DNA of 64,000 bases from Bacillota bacterium (GTDB lineage: Bacteria; Bacillota; Clostridia; Tissierellales; Sedimentibacteraceae): NCBI GenBank assembly GCA_023386345.1, contig JAEWJT010000015.1, positions 396,730 to 460,729 of the forward strand, read 5' to 3'. The notes beneath the pieces were generated by a model. The model saw only the letters and a list, made by a program, of their open reading frames with translations. It made no database searches and was not told where the DNA came from. Position numbers and translations under genes: made by a program. Below are positions 15,471-24,378 of the stretch, in pieces. Numbering within the stretch: the first letter of the stretch is position 1; each line of letters starts with the position of its first letter.

Positions 15471-16311
15471 TTATAATTATCATATTTCTTCCACTTTGCT
15501 TTGCTTGATACATTGCTTCATCTGCTTTGTTAATTAGATCATCCAAACTTTCTTCACTTTCCGGAGTCTTGGATGATATTCCTATACTTACAAACAATCT
15601 AAAATCTGGATACTGTTCAAATCGTGCTTATTTTATTTCTTTCATCATACGGTTTGCAACATCTTCTGCAATTTTATCATCAGCAATAGATAGTAAAACA
15701 ACAAATTCATCTCCTCCGTACCTACAGCTTAAATCGGTAGTACGCAAACATTTTGCAATTATTCTCGATATACGAGCTAAAACAACATCACCAAATTCAT
15801 GGCTATAAACATCATTTATTTGTTTAAAGTAGTCTACATCAATAAAAAGAGCAGATATAGGTCTTTTTAGACGAACACTATTATCAAATAGTGTTTTTGC
15901 TGTATCTAAAAAGGAATGACGATTAGCAGCCCCTGTCAAATTATCTGTCGTAGCAGCAAGTATTAATGACTCATTTAACCTCAACAGTTCAATCATATTC
16001 CTTTTATCTCGATTTTTTAACTTTCCAATTAAAATTATCACAGTAGCAACATTTAAAACAATCGTCAGCATCTTTGCAACACCTACAGGATCGTTAGTTT
16101 CAACTAAAAAGAAATATGCCGAATAAGCAATTGCTGTGATACCACTCAATAACCCATTGATATACCCATCGGAATACGTAAAGTAAATAACCGGTATAAC
16201 CAAAATCATCATAGGATTTGGTATACGCAGCTTATTCACAACAAAAATAAACACCATCATCAGTAATACGCACAGAAAATGTGAAATTAATTTTTTATTT
16301 CTAAACTTCAT
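15448..16311 (-). pseudogene. Membrane diguanylate cyclase (GGDEF) gene interrupted by one stop codon
   Basis: The frame from the ATG at 16311 gives an N-terminal part with three to five membrane helices (about 8-100) and a GGDEF domain starting TDNLTGAANRHSFLDTA, with FIDVDYFKQINDVYSHEFGD and the active-site loop RYGGDEF intact. After residue 227 (MMKEIK) a TAA stands at 15628-15630. The same frame then continues for 59 codons with the normal end of a GGDEF domain (VSIGISSKTPESEESLDDLI, KADEAMYQAKQSGRN) to a stop at 15448. A full-length protein would have 287 residues and would make cyclic di-GMP. The stop removes the last strand and helix, so the product is probably inactive, unless this is a sequencing error. 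Confidence 0.85.
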
Positions 16312-16530
16312 ATTAGTAGCATCCCTTTCTGCTTATATATTTTAAAAGTTTGTAAAACTCTTATATATATTATTAATATAATGCTTTATAACAAATATGA
16401 ATTATAGAACATAACATTGAACAAATACTGAACAATTTATTATCTTTATCTAATAGTAAAAGCAAAACGTTAAAATATTTATAAATAATATCTTAATGTT
16501 TTGCTTTTACTCACTACTATTATAATTTTT
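16312..16530. other. AT-rich flank with a 19-bp hairpin, probably the displaced rlmD terminator
   Basis: No gene seen. A left arm at 16455-16473 (AGTAAAAGCAAAACGTTAA) pairs with a right arm at 16493-16511, with one mismatch. It lies 20 bases outside the left end of the Tn7-like element. Before the insertion it would have sat about 15-70 bases downstream of the rlmD stop codon, the place expected for its terminator. Confidence 0.55.
16526..16530. repeat. Target site duplication TTTTT, left copy
   Basis: Five T directly outside the TGT of the left end; the matching copy is at 22260-22264. Five bases is the duplication length of Tn7. Low complexity, so weak alone. Confidence 0.5.
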
Positions 16531-16583
16531 TGTTAATGGAAAATAATTATTGTGACAAAATAAAAATAAATAATGTGACAAAA
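16531..16583 (+). repeat. Left terminal inverted repeat of the Tn7-like element
   Basis: Begins TGTTAATGGAAAATAATTAT and continues TGTGACAAAA; a second copy of the core (AAATAAATAATGTGACAAAA) follows at 16564-16583. The first 30 bases match the right end at 26 positions. Repeated cores inside the end resemble the multiple TnsB binding sites of Tn7. Confidence 0.7.
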
Positions 16584-16631
16584 CTATTATTTAATAAATA
16601 ATTTATTTTTCAATAATTAAAATCTAATGCA

Positions 16632-16680
16632 TGGACGGCAGACTGTATTTTTGCGCAGTCTGCCGCCCCTTTTATTTTTA
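16632..16680 (+). terminator. GC-rich hairpin inside the left end
   Basis: GGACGGCAGACTG pairs with CAGTCTGCCGCC, followed by CCTTTTATTTTT on the plus strand. No plus-strand gene lies upstream. It may stop transcription entering the element from outside. Confidence 0.5.
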
Positions 16681-16827
16681 TCGTTCAAATTTTTTAAGTA
16701 AAAACATTTTTATTTTTTCGTACTTTCCTAAATGCGGATGCTCTCGTAATGAAAGATTAAAAATAGATAGATATGTCAGTTAATTATTTTAAATAGTCTA
16801 CATTTATATATTATTTTTTACAATTTC

Positions 16828-18567
16828 TTAAATAAGTTCAATTATTTTTCTTAAATCTTCTAACACAATTTTAGCAGACACAAAATCATTATTTACAAGA
16901 GCAATTGATATTCTTGCTTCTAATTGTTTTTTCTTTTGTTCTAATTCTAAGTAATCTCTATCAAAATGAATATTATAAACCATTCTCTTAAACTTTTTCA
17001 TATTCATTTTTCTAATTGATTTATCTTCAATAATTAAAACATAATCCATGCAATTAATGATTGAATATATATTATGTGAAATCATTATAATTGCACCATT
17101 ATAGTTATTAATAGCCTTTTCCAAGGAAAGTTGTGAATAAGTGTCTAAGTGACTTGTTGGTTCATCTAAAAGCAACATATTAGCATTGCTAGCAGAAATC
17201 TTTGCTAATTGCAGTATGTTTTTTTCACCACCAGATAAAGCATCAATCTTATGATTAAGAATTTTACCCTCAAATCCATAACCAGCTAAATATTCAGTAA
17301 CCTCTGCATAAGTGTTAAATCCAGAATCTAAAAATTCATCCATAATTGTATTTGAATAATTTAGCATTTCACTTTGATGTTGTGATAAATATGCCATTTT
17401 TATATTTTCATTTATTTCTATAGTATTATTAGTGTTTTTAAATATATCTCTTAATAAAGTAGTTTTACCAGTACCATTTGGTCCGATTATAGCAACCTTT
17501 TCATTTGATTTAATTTCAAAACTAACATTTTCTAACAAACTATCATCAAATAAAACATTGTAATTATCAACTTTTAAAGCTATAGTTTCTTCTAATTCAT
17601 TATTTGTTGTTAGATTTATATTTGGTTGATTAATATATACAAATGGTGTTTTAATTCTTCGAGCTTCTAATCTTTCTTGAATCTTTATTCTAGCTCTTAC
17701 GGTATTTCCCCTAGTTGCTTCTGCAACATTTGATGCTATATCTCTAAATTGTTCAATTAATTTCTCATTTCTTTCTATCTCTTCAGTATCCTTTGTAGCC
17801 AGCTCTTGTAACTCAATTTTTCTTTCAAGCAAAGCAAAATTATATTCTGTATAGCTACCGTCAAATTCTTGAAGTTCCGTGTTTTCAAGATGTAAAATTT
17901 TATTAAAACAGTGATCTAATAAATATCTATTATGCGTAATTACAAGCAATGTACCATTATGAGTATTAATTAAGTTTCTAAGTGAATTTAAGTTTTCAAA
18001 ATCTAAAAATACATCAGGCTCATCCATAATTAACAAATCTGGCTTATTTAGCATTTCTTTAATTACTTGGACTAGTTTAAACTCTCCACCACTTATTTCA
18101 GATATCTTTAAATCTTTATACTTTAAAAGATCAGCTAAGTTTAATTTTTTGTTAATATTACTCTCAAAATCATTGCCACCTAATGATTCAAATTCATCTA
18201 ATTTTTCTTGATACTTTTCCAGCAGAGACTCAATATCATTAGATGTTTCCATTTCAGCACAAATTAATGCTATTTCTTCTTGTAATTTTAAACATTCGTA
18301 TCCAATATATTCAAATACAGTCATGTCTAATACTTCATCTGATTTAGCAAACTGACTTACATATCCAATTTTATATCCAGGTGTTATTTCAAGTTTACCA
18401 CTGAAATTATATTTTTCAGGGTCCATAATCATATTCATTAATGTACTTTTTCCAATACCACTCATTCCAATAAAAGCACAATGTTGATTATCTTCTAATG
18501 TAAATGATATTTCATTATATAAATTTTTTTGTGGAAATGAGTAGGATAATTTATCAACTTTTATCAT
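16828..18567 (-). CDS. ABC-F family ATPase
   Basis: 579 residues from the ATG at 18567 (site AAGGAAAGGA); an in-frame TTG at 18588 lies in a hairpin. It has two ATPase domains without membrane segments: Walker A GMSGIGKST and GPNGTGKTT, signatures ISGGEFKL and LSGGEKNI, Walker B LLIMDEPDVFLD and MLLLDEPTSHLD. Between them is the ABC-F linker, with VRARIKIQERLEARR near residue 290. ABC-F proteins act on the ribosome, as translation factors or as protection proteins against antibiotics of the 50S subunit. I cannot decide between these. It is cargo of the Tn7-like element and has its own promoter and structured leader, as resistance-type members often do. Confidence 0.85.
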   Translation of the reverse strand: MIKVDKLSYSFPQKNLYNEISFTLEDNQHCAFIGMSGIGKSTLMNMIMDPEKYNFSGKLEITPGYKIGYVSQFAKSDEVLDMTVFEYIGYECLKLQEEIALICAEMETSNDIESLLEKYQEKLDEFESLGGNDFESNINKKLNLADLLKYKDLKISEISGGEFKLVQVIKEMLNKPDLLIMDEPDVFLDFENLNSLRNLINTHNGTLLVITHNRYLLDHCFNKILHLENTELQEFDGSYTEYNFALLERKIELQELATKDTEEIERNEKLIEQFRDIASNVAEATRGNTVRARIKIQERLEARRIKTPFVYINQPNINLTTNNELEETIALKVDNYNVLFDDSLLENVSFEIKSNEKVAIIGPNGTGKTTLLRDIFKNTNNTIEINENIKMAYLSQHQSEMLNYSNTIMDEFLDSGFNTYAEVTEYLAGYGFEGKILNHKIDALSGGEKNILQLAKISASNANMLLLDEPTSHLDTYSQLSLEKAINNYNGAIIMISHNIYSIINCMDYVLIIEDKSIRKMNMKKFKRMVYNIHFDRDYLELEQKKKQLEARISIALVNNDFVSAKIVLEDLRKIIELI

Positions 18568-18590
18568 ATAGTTTCCTTTCCTTATCAATC

Positions 18591-18617
18591 ATAAAGTGAA
18601 CTACGTTCACTTTATGG
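18591..18617 (-). promoter_or_regulatory. Perfect hairpin in the leader of the ABC-F gene
   Basis: ATAAAGTGAAC-TAC-GTTCACTTTAT forms an 11-bp stem in the 5' untranslated region, ending just before the ribosome binding site. It has no T run, so it is not an ordinary terminator. Leaders of ribosome-protection genes are often attenuated; I see no leader peptide here. Confidence 0.45.
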
Positions 18618-18672
18618 AAAAATCTTTTCTATTCTTCATTAGAAACTATATAAATAGCCTCATTATTGAATT

Positions 18673-18701
18673 ATTATATCATTTATTACAATTAATATCA
18701 A
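18673..18701 (-). promoter_or_regulatory. Sigma-A promoter of the ABC-F gene
   Basis: On the minus strand TTGATA (18696-18701), 17-base spacer, TATAAT (18673-18678). About 100 bases of leader precede the ATG. Confidence 0.7.
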
Positions 18702-18746
18702 CTACTAACTTGATAGACCCATATTTTCACTATAACTTGGATTTAT

Positions 18747-20990
18747 CTACATTATCTCTTTATTAAAGTGACCTCTTGTGTCTGTATCTTGATTAAAGGC
18801 AACTTTATCTACTCTGCCATCTAATTTGCTTAAAGCATTATTAATGGTTTTCACAACCTGCTCACTTGATTCAACTGTAAAGTTTAATCTGAATGCCTCA
18901 ATTCCTTTTATGTTTTGTATCTCATCTAAAAGGTTAAGTGTCTTACCATTAAGAATAGTCGTTGTACAATCATCATGAGAAATGATAGGAAACGTTCCTT
19001 GCTCATCTTTTAATTCATAGCTCTTAGTTTTGCAAATACCGCATTGATTCATTTTTTTCATCGGACAGTATTTTGTAAACATCAAAGGAGCCTTGCCATA
19101 TACAATCATTTCTAGTGCAGGATAGCCGTCATTTTCTTCATAATAGGCATTAATTAAATCTTCAATTTGTCTTTTATTCAATTCATAAGATAAAGTTACT
19201 CGCGCAGCACCTAATCTATATAATTCATAGCAACTAGCAGAATTAACAACATTTAGAGAATAATCCGTAACAAAAGGATTAGTTTTTCTGTAGTGATAAA
19301 TTCCGCCATATCCTCCGACTAATAGCTGCCCTTCTTTTTCCTTATAATCATTTTGATTTCTCCTAATAATGTTATCGAAATAGATTTCCGTAATTCCACA
19401 GCTTACGCAAGCATCATACTGTTCCTTAGTAGTTACAGAAGCCGTAAGGTATGGTTTTTTAGGGGCAAAGCTTATTTTTTCTTTTGCTATCAAAGCCTTG
19501 GTTCTTTTCTTATGGCTGTTAAGCTTTAAATCATATAAGCCCTGTATAATATCTCTTCTTGCTGAATTTAACATTTTAGCTGGAACAAATGCATTGCTTT
19601 CTTCGTAGTCTACATTGTTAAGTTCAAATATAGTATCATTTAATCTTGAAAATTGCTTTATTATCTGATCTTTTGTTGTTGGATTATTGATTGCTTCACC
19701 TAGTATTTCTTCGCTCTCATATAAATAACTAAAGCCTAAGCCCTCAGCATCTATAATAAGCTTTGAATCTGGATATGCATACACTTTAATATCTAGATTA
19801 AAGCGTTTAAATTCTTTTTCTAGTGATGATTCTAATTCTTTGTAATATGAATAATTCTTAGTTATATATACTAAATCACCCTTAGACATTTCTTCTTTGA
19901 TTTTTATATAGCAGACATCATCTGCTTTGTTTATTAAATTGCCATCCTTATCGTACAATTTTACAACAGTTAAATTAACATCTTCATTGTTATGACTTAT
20001 TCTAATTGTATCGTTTTGATTTAAAGTACGTGTAAGTGTTATTTCATACATGTCTTTAACATTCTTAGAAATTTTTCCAACTTCATAACCAAAGTTATTA
20101 GGTCTTAAGACGTTTGTAATATCTTTCTTGTCTTCGTGAAACAAATATCCTTTAGTAAATGTTCTATTGAATGTTTTTTTCAGATTGTGCTTATCTTCTT
20201 CAGTTATTTTATTATCTAGGGCCTTGCGATATTTAGATACAACATTAGCAACATATGCAGGCTCTTTCATTCGGCCTTCAATTTTTAAAGAATCTATTTC
20301 TTTTAAATCATTGATATAATCAATTGTGTTTAAATCCTTAGTAGATAGATTATAGTTTTTACTTAAAGATATGCCTGTTGTCTTATCCATTAGTTCATAT
20401 TCCTTACGGCATGAACCAACACATCTTCCACGATTTCCACTTCTATAGCCAATTAATCCAGACATTAGACAGTTTCCAGAATAAGATACACATAAAGCAC
20501 CGTGAACAAATATTTCTAAAGGGATATTTGCTATTCTTCTTATCTCTTTTACTTTTTCAATCTCAACTTCACGAGACAGCACAACTCTTTTAGCACCAAG
20601 TTCTTTAAATAATAAAGTACCGTCTAAATCGTCTATTCCCATTTGAGTTGAGCAGTGTGCTTCCATATCAACAAAGTTTTTAACTAAATAATCAAAAGCA
20701 GCTAAGTCCTGGACGATAATTCCATCAACACCGATTTCATTTAACTCCTTCATCTGCACTTTCATCTCTTCAACTTCGTTTTCAAAAACTATGGTATTCA
20801 TTGTTACATAGATTTTAACATTTCTGAGGTGCGCATACGTTACAGCCTCTTTTAATGTTTCTAAATCAAAATTAGTTGAGTATGCTCGTGCACCAAATTT
20901 TTGCATCCCTAAGTATATTGCATCACAACCATTAGAAATTGCAGCTTTTAAAGCTTCCATATTTCCTGCTGGAGCTAATAATTCAGTCAT
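18747..20990 (-). CDS. U32 family peptidase with C-terminal DUF3656-like region
   Basis: 747 residues from the ATG at 20990, because TGGAGGG lies four bases upstream. The N-terminal domain (about 1-290) starts ELLAPAGNMEALKAAISNGCDAIYLG and contains the U32 signature EIFVHGALCVSYSGNCLMS near residue 165, followed by GNRGRCVGSCRKEY. The C-terminal part has a second cysteine set (KYCPMKKMNQCGICK near 655). Relatives include collagenase-like PrtC and the rRNA hydroxylation protein RlhA, so the role may be RNA modification rather than proteolysis. It lies inside the Tn7-like element, odd for a family usually chromosomal and conserved. Confidence 0.88.
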   Translation of the reverse strand: MTELLAPAGNMEALKAAISNGCDAIYLGMQKFGARAYSTNFDLETLKEAVTYAHLRNVKIYVTMNTIVFENEVEEMKVQMKELNEIGVDGIIVQDLAAFDYLVKNFVDMEAHCSTQMGIDDLDGTLLFKELGAKRVVLSREVEIEKVKEIRRIANIPLEIFVHGALCVSYSGNCLMSGLIGYRSGNRGRCVGSCRKEYELMDKTTGISLSKNYNLSTKDLNTIDYINDLKEIDSLKIEGRMKEPAYVANVVSKYRKALDNKITEEDKHNLKKTFNRTFTKGYLFHEDKKDITNVLRPNNFGYEVGKISKNVKDMYEITLTRTLNQNDTIRISHNNEDVNLTVVKLYDKDGNLINKADDVCYIKIKEEMSKGDLVYITKNYSYYKELESSLEKEFKRFNLDIKVYAYPDSKLIIDAEGLGFSYLYESEEILGEAINNPTTKDQIIKQFSRLNDTIFELNNVDYEESNAFVPAKMLNSARRDIIQGLYDLKLNSHKKRTKALIAKEKISFAPKKPYLTASVTTKEQYDACVSCGITEIYFDNIIRRNQNDYKEKEGQLLVGGYGGIYHYRKTNPFVTDYSLNVVNSASCYELYRLGAARVTLSYELNKRQIEDLINAYYEENDGYPALEMIVYGKAPLMFTKYCPMKKMNQCGICKTKSYELKDEQGTFPIISHDDCTTTILNGKTLNLLDEIQNIKGIEAFRLNFTVESSEQVVKTINNALSKLDGRVDKVAFNQDTDTRGHFNKEIM

Positions 20991-21002
20991 TTTTCCCTCC
21001 AT

Positions 21003-21385
21003 ACTACCGCTATTGCGCGCTATGCGCTTTTAAACGGTTATAAATTTTTTTATTATTAATAGCTTTTTTCGTAGTCAAAAGTATAACTACTTTGCTTTCA
21101 TCATATAATTTTATCATGAAATTATAACAATATTTTATTTATTTCTCTCCATATTTTCTGGCTTTTTTACCAAATTGATTTTTTTATATCTTCAAAATTA
21201 ATTTTCAATTTTAGTACCTCTCGATTTTTAGATTGTATCAATTTTGTTGACCATTGCGTTTATTTAAAAGTAATTTTTTAATTAATTCTAATCTAAGTTA
21301 AATATAAAATCAACATTAAATTTGCTATTCAACATGCTTTACAAATAGGTTATGAAGTAAAGTCCTTATTTCGTGATAATTAAAA
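21003..21385. other. No gene seen between the U32 gene and the tnsA remnant
   Basis: Very AT-rich. Apart from the inverted string CTATTGCGCGCTATGCGC near 21010-21028, I see no coding or regulatory signal. In an intact element tnsB, tnsC and tnsD would follow tnsA here, so it probably marks a deletion junction. Confidence 0.4.
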
Positions 21386-22168
21386 TTATAATAAACCAAC
21401 AGGTATATCTTTAATTCCAGCCAAGTAAAAAACAAGTGCAGTGTTTGGCCAAAATTTAAATTAAAGTTAATATCAATTTATTTACATAAATCGCTTAGTA
21501 CTATATTTTTTTATAATGAGTAAGTATTGAACGTTTTAATTCACTTGAAATAATATAAAATTCTTTCGAAATAATAAATTCATCTAATGGTAATGTAATT
21601 TTATTTACTATTCTTTTAATGTTTTTGCTTTTTCTCTTGAATAACTATTTTCAGTAATAATTTTAAACTTTACATTTCTTCTATTCCAACATGCTTCTTC
21701 AATAGATATCTTCTGCATTGTTCTAATATTCAATAAATCATTTTCCATATTAATGCAATATGCTATGAAATACTCTACACCATTTTCTAATTTAGTAACT
21801 AAAATCAGTAGTCATAACATGTACTTTATCTTCTTCATCTATCTTCAACTTTAAAGGTTTTGGATATTTAACTCCTAAAATATTAGCTATTTCCTTAGTT
21901 TTGCTTATTGGAAGCAATGAGTATTGCTCACGGATATCTACAATTGAATCATCCCATAGTAATGTATATAAAAAATCTGTTTCAAGATCTGAAAATGTGT
22001 GATGTACTCTATTACATTTATACTCTTAACTCTGCTACTTCGTCCTTTCGATAAAAAATCTCCAGTTTTCAACCAAGATTGATACTCTCTACCATTGCCT
22101 TTACCTCGACCACTCAATAACATCTTCTCAATTTTTGTTTCAGTTAAATTTAGTTTTTTTATACCCAC
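21386..22168 (-). pseudogene. tnsA: tnsA-like transposase endonuclease subunit, frameshifted
   Basis: Conceptual translation in three frames restores a TnsA protein of about 260 residues. Frame one from GTG 22168 reads SGRGKGNGREYQSWLKTGDF and LSKGRSSRVKS. A second frame (about 22000-21790) reads HHTFSDLETDFLYTLLW, DDSIVDIREQYSLLP, EIANILGVKYPKP and VHVMTTDF. A third reads ENGVEYFIAYCINMENDLL and ISIEEACWNRRNVKFKIITE. The end has LSDLCK, FGQTLHLF and YLAGIKDIPV. SDLE and TTDF carry the catalytic Glu and Asp of this restriction-enzyme-like nuclease, which cuts the 5' ends of Tn7-like elements. At least two frameshifts and internal stops make it a pseudogene. Confidence 0.8.
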
Positions 22169-22169
22169 A

Positions 22170-22215
22170 AAAAATACCTCACTTTAATTACATATTATAT
22201 CCAAGCGAGGTATGT
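22170..22215 (-). terminator. Hairpin between the right end and tnsA
   Basis: On the minus strand ATACCTCGCTT (about 22202-22213) pairs with AAGTGAGGTAT (one G-T wobble), followed by TTTTTTG directly before the GTG of tnsA. A TTGACA box lies just outside and TATAAT in the loop. It could limit tnsA expression from outside promoters. Confidence 0.5.
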
Positions 22216-22220
22216 GTCAA

Positions 22221-22259
22221 TCCAATACAATTTGTCACATTATTTATTTTCCATCAACA
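22221..22259 (-). repeat. Right terminal inverted repeat of the Tn7-like element
   Basis: On the minus strand it begins TGTTGATGGAAAATAAATAA and continues TGTGACAAAT. The 20 bases AAAATAAATAATGTGACAAA recur exactly inside the left end. The outer edge touches the TTTTT duplication at 22260-22264, which overlaps the rlmD stop codon. Confidence 0.7.
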
Positions 22260-22262
22260 TTT

Positions 22263-23627
22263 TTATAGACTCAATTTCAAAACTGTTTCTACATTTGGTG
22301 TCATCGGAAACATATCTATACATTTCACTTTTTCTAGTCTATATCCCTCTTTTAAAAACTCTGGCAGGTCTTTTGTTAGAGATGTTGGCTTGCAAGATAT
22401 ATAAATGAAAGTTTTTGGCTTGTAGTTTATTATTTTCTTTAATGCCTTTGGATGTATGCCTTCTCTTGGTGGATCTAGGATTATTATATCTGGACTATTA
22501 GCTCCATCTATTGTCGTTAACTCATCCACTTTTTCTAGCACATCTCCTGCTATGAAGCTGCAATTTTGTATCTTGTTTATTTTTACATTTTCATTTGCTT
22601 TTACTACTGCTTCTTCTACTATTTCAATACCTATTACTTTTTTGGCATTTACTGAGACTATTTGTCCTATTGTACCCGTACCTGAGTATAGGTCATATAT
22701 TACCTTATCCTTTGTTTCGCCTATAAAATCCCTTACTACACCATATAGACTTTCTGCTCCTAATGAGTTTGTTTGAAAGAAGGAAAATGCTGATACGTTA
22801 AATTTTAAGCCTAATATTTCTTCTTCTATTTTGTCCTCACCATATAGGATTTTAAATTGCTCTGCTTTTGCTACATCAGCTATCGAATCAGTTATCGAAT
22901 GAGCTATGCACTTTATTGTTCCACTTAGCTTTAATGAGTTTAATATATTAACAAATTCTGCTTCATTAAGGGCTTCTTGCGAGGATGTAAACAGATTTAT
23001 CAATATATCCTCTGATTTTGCACACTTTCTCACTACTAAATATCTTAGGAAACCCTGTTTTGACATTTTGTGATAAAAGCTTGTATTATTGCCTAGGAAA
23101 TATTGCAAAACCTGTGTTAATATTATCCTAAAATCTTCATCAACTATTTGACAATCGTCTACAGTAAGTATTTCATAAAATCTGTTTTTTTGATGAAGTC
23201 CTAATGTTAGTGGTCCACCTTTTATAGCATCGCCAAATGAAAATTCCATTTTGTTGCGATATTCTAACTTTTTAGGGCTTTCTACTATAGATAGCATTTC
23301 GTAATCATTGCATATTTCATCTATTATATTCTTTACTTGTCTTTGCTTTAATTCTAGTTGCTTTTCATATGGAATTGTTTGATAAATACAGCCTCCGCAA
23401 ATGCCAAAATGCTTGCAATACGGAGCTTGCTCATAGTCTGCTTTTTTTACTACCTCTATCAATTTTGCTTCTATTTCATTCTTTTTTATTTTTGATATTC
23501 TTGCTTGTACTGTCTGAGCTAAAAGTGCATTTTTAACTGTAACTGTCTTCCCCTCATAGCTTGTTATGGCCTTGTTTGGAAACAATACATCTTCTATTTT
23601 TATTTCAATTATATCGCCTTTTTTCAT
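22263..23627 (-). CDS. rlmD: 23S rRNA (uracil-5-)-methyltransferase RlmD
   Basis: 454 residues. An N-terminal TRAM domain (about 1-60), the four-cysteine iron-sulfur motif (CKHFGICGGC and a later CQIVDE-type Cys) and a C-terminal SAM-dependent methyltransferase domain with YDLYSGTGTIGQIV near 305, LDPPREGIHPKAL near 385 and the catalytic YISCKPTSLTKDL near 410. It methylates uridine in 23S rRNA; Firmicute paralogues (RlmCD) can modify two sites. The stop codon at 22263-22265 is the insertion point of the Tn7-like element, and the coding sequence is intact. Confidence 0.92.
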   Translation of the reverse strand: MKKGDIIEIKIEDVLFPNKAITSYEGKTVTVKNALLAQTVQARISKIKKNEIEAKLIEVVKKADYEQAPYCKHFGICGGCIYQTIPYEKQLELKQRQVKNIIDEICNDYEMLSIVESPKKLEYRNKMEFSFGDAIKGGPLTLGLHQKNRFYEILTVDDCQIVDEDFRIILTQVLQYFLGNNTSFYHKMSKQGFLRYLVVRKCAKSEDILINLFTSSQEALNEAEFVNILNSLKLSGTIKCIAHSITDSIADVAKAEQFKILYGEDKIEEEILGLKFNVSAFSFFQTNSLGAESLYGVVRDFIGETKDKVIYDLYSGTGTIGQIVSVNAKKVIGIEIVEEAVVKANENVKINKIQNCSFIAGDVLEKVDELTTIDGANSPDIIILDPPREGIHPKALKKIINYKPKTFIYISCKPTSLTKDLPEFLKEGYRLEKVKCIDMFPMTPNVETVLKLSL

Positions 23628-23654
23628 AATATACCCATGCTCTTATTATACAAT

Positions 23655-23677
23655 AAAGCACAAAAGATTTGTGCTTT
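23655..23677 (-). terminator. Weak hairpin terminator after the flavodoxin-like gene
   Basis: AAAGCACAAA-AGA-TTTGTGCTTT, followed on the minus strand by ATTGT, with no full T run. Confidence 0.4.
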
Positions 23678-23735
23678 GCTCAGCATCTGCTTTCTCTTTA
23701 TTTTTTATTTCTTTATAACTTTTTCTCTTGGTATT

Positions 23736-24314
23736 TTACAAATTAATTAATATATCACAAACCTTATCAATTGCGTTTTTTATTCTTGTACTTGGTCTTT
23801 TATCTGCATTATCGCCTACATAGTGAACTAAGCCATAAGCCGGAAAGCTTTCTCCTAATACCAAATTGCTTGGTACTGGTATGTTTGACATTCCCATATG
23901 CTGTCCAAAAATATTTATCGCATTTAAACACATATCTCCTCCACCCTCTGTTGTTCCTGCACAGGCGAAAGAAAATAATTTTTTTCCATAAAAATTTGCG
24001 TCAACCCAATAATCTACGAATTCATCCATAAATACCTTCATCTGTGCTGAAACATTTCCAAAATATGTTGGAGAACCTAGGATTATTATATCACTGTCCA
24101 ATAATTCTTTAAAATTATATACTTCAACTGACATAATTTCATCTTTATATTCCTTTGCTATTTCAAGAATATTTGATAATCTTTCAAAATTGTCATCCTT
24201 TACTCTAAATAAATTTACTTTCATATTTTTGTTTTTCAAATTTTCATAGAATTCTTTTGCTATTAAATAATTATTTCCACAAACGCTGTGAAATACTATT
24301 GATATTTTTTTCAT
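23736..24314 (-). CDS. Flavodoxin-fold NAD(P)H-dependent oxidoreductase (WrbA-like)
   Basis: 192 residues. The FMN-binding flavodoxin fold is shown by KISIVFHSVCGNNYLIAKEF at the N terminus (phosphate loop; Cys replaces the usual Thr), DIIILGSPTYFGNVSAQMKVFMDEF near 75-100 and SFACAGTTEGGGDMCLNAI near 115-135. Such proteins reduce quinones or other acceptors or carry electrons; the substrate cannot be told. Ribosome binding site GAGGAGA. It stands alone between rlmD and ptsI on the same strand. Confidence 0.82.
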   Translation of the reverse strand: MKKISIVFHSVCGNNYLIAKEFYENLKNKNMKVNLFRVKDDNFERLSNILEIAKEYKDEIMSVEVYNFKELLDSDIIILGSPTYFGNVSAQMKVFMDEFVDYWVDANFYGKKLFSFACAGTTEGGGDMCLNAINIFGQHMGMSNIPVPSNLVLGESFPAYGLVHYVGDNADKRPSTRIKNAIDKVCDILINL

Positions 24315-24378
24315 ATTTTCTCCTCAAAGATAGAAGGAAGCTTCAATAAACGAAACATCCCCCTATACCCATTATCTA

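Larger units (their letters stand above)
16531..22259. mobile_element. Decayed Tn7-like transposon inserted at the 3' end of rlmD
   Basis: About 5.7 kb bounded by matching TGT...ACA ends and a TTTTT duplication. From the rlmD side it contains a right end, a frameshifted tnsA reading inward, a U32 peptidase gene, an ABC-F ATPase gene and the left end. tnsB, tnsC and tnsD/tniQ are absent, so it cannot move by itself. The orientation (tnsA next to the end that touches the target gene, target gene transcribed towards that end, insertion between stop codon and terminator) is the same as Tn7 at glmS. The alternative is that U32 and ABC-F were already there and only the ends are remnants; the target duplication argues against this. 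Confidence 0.7.
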
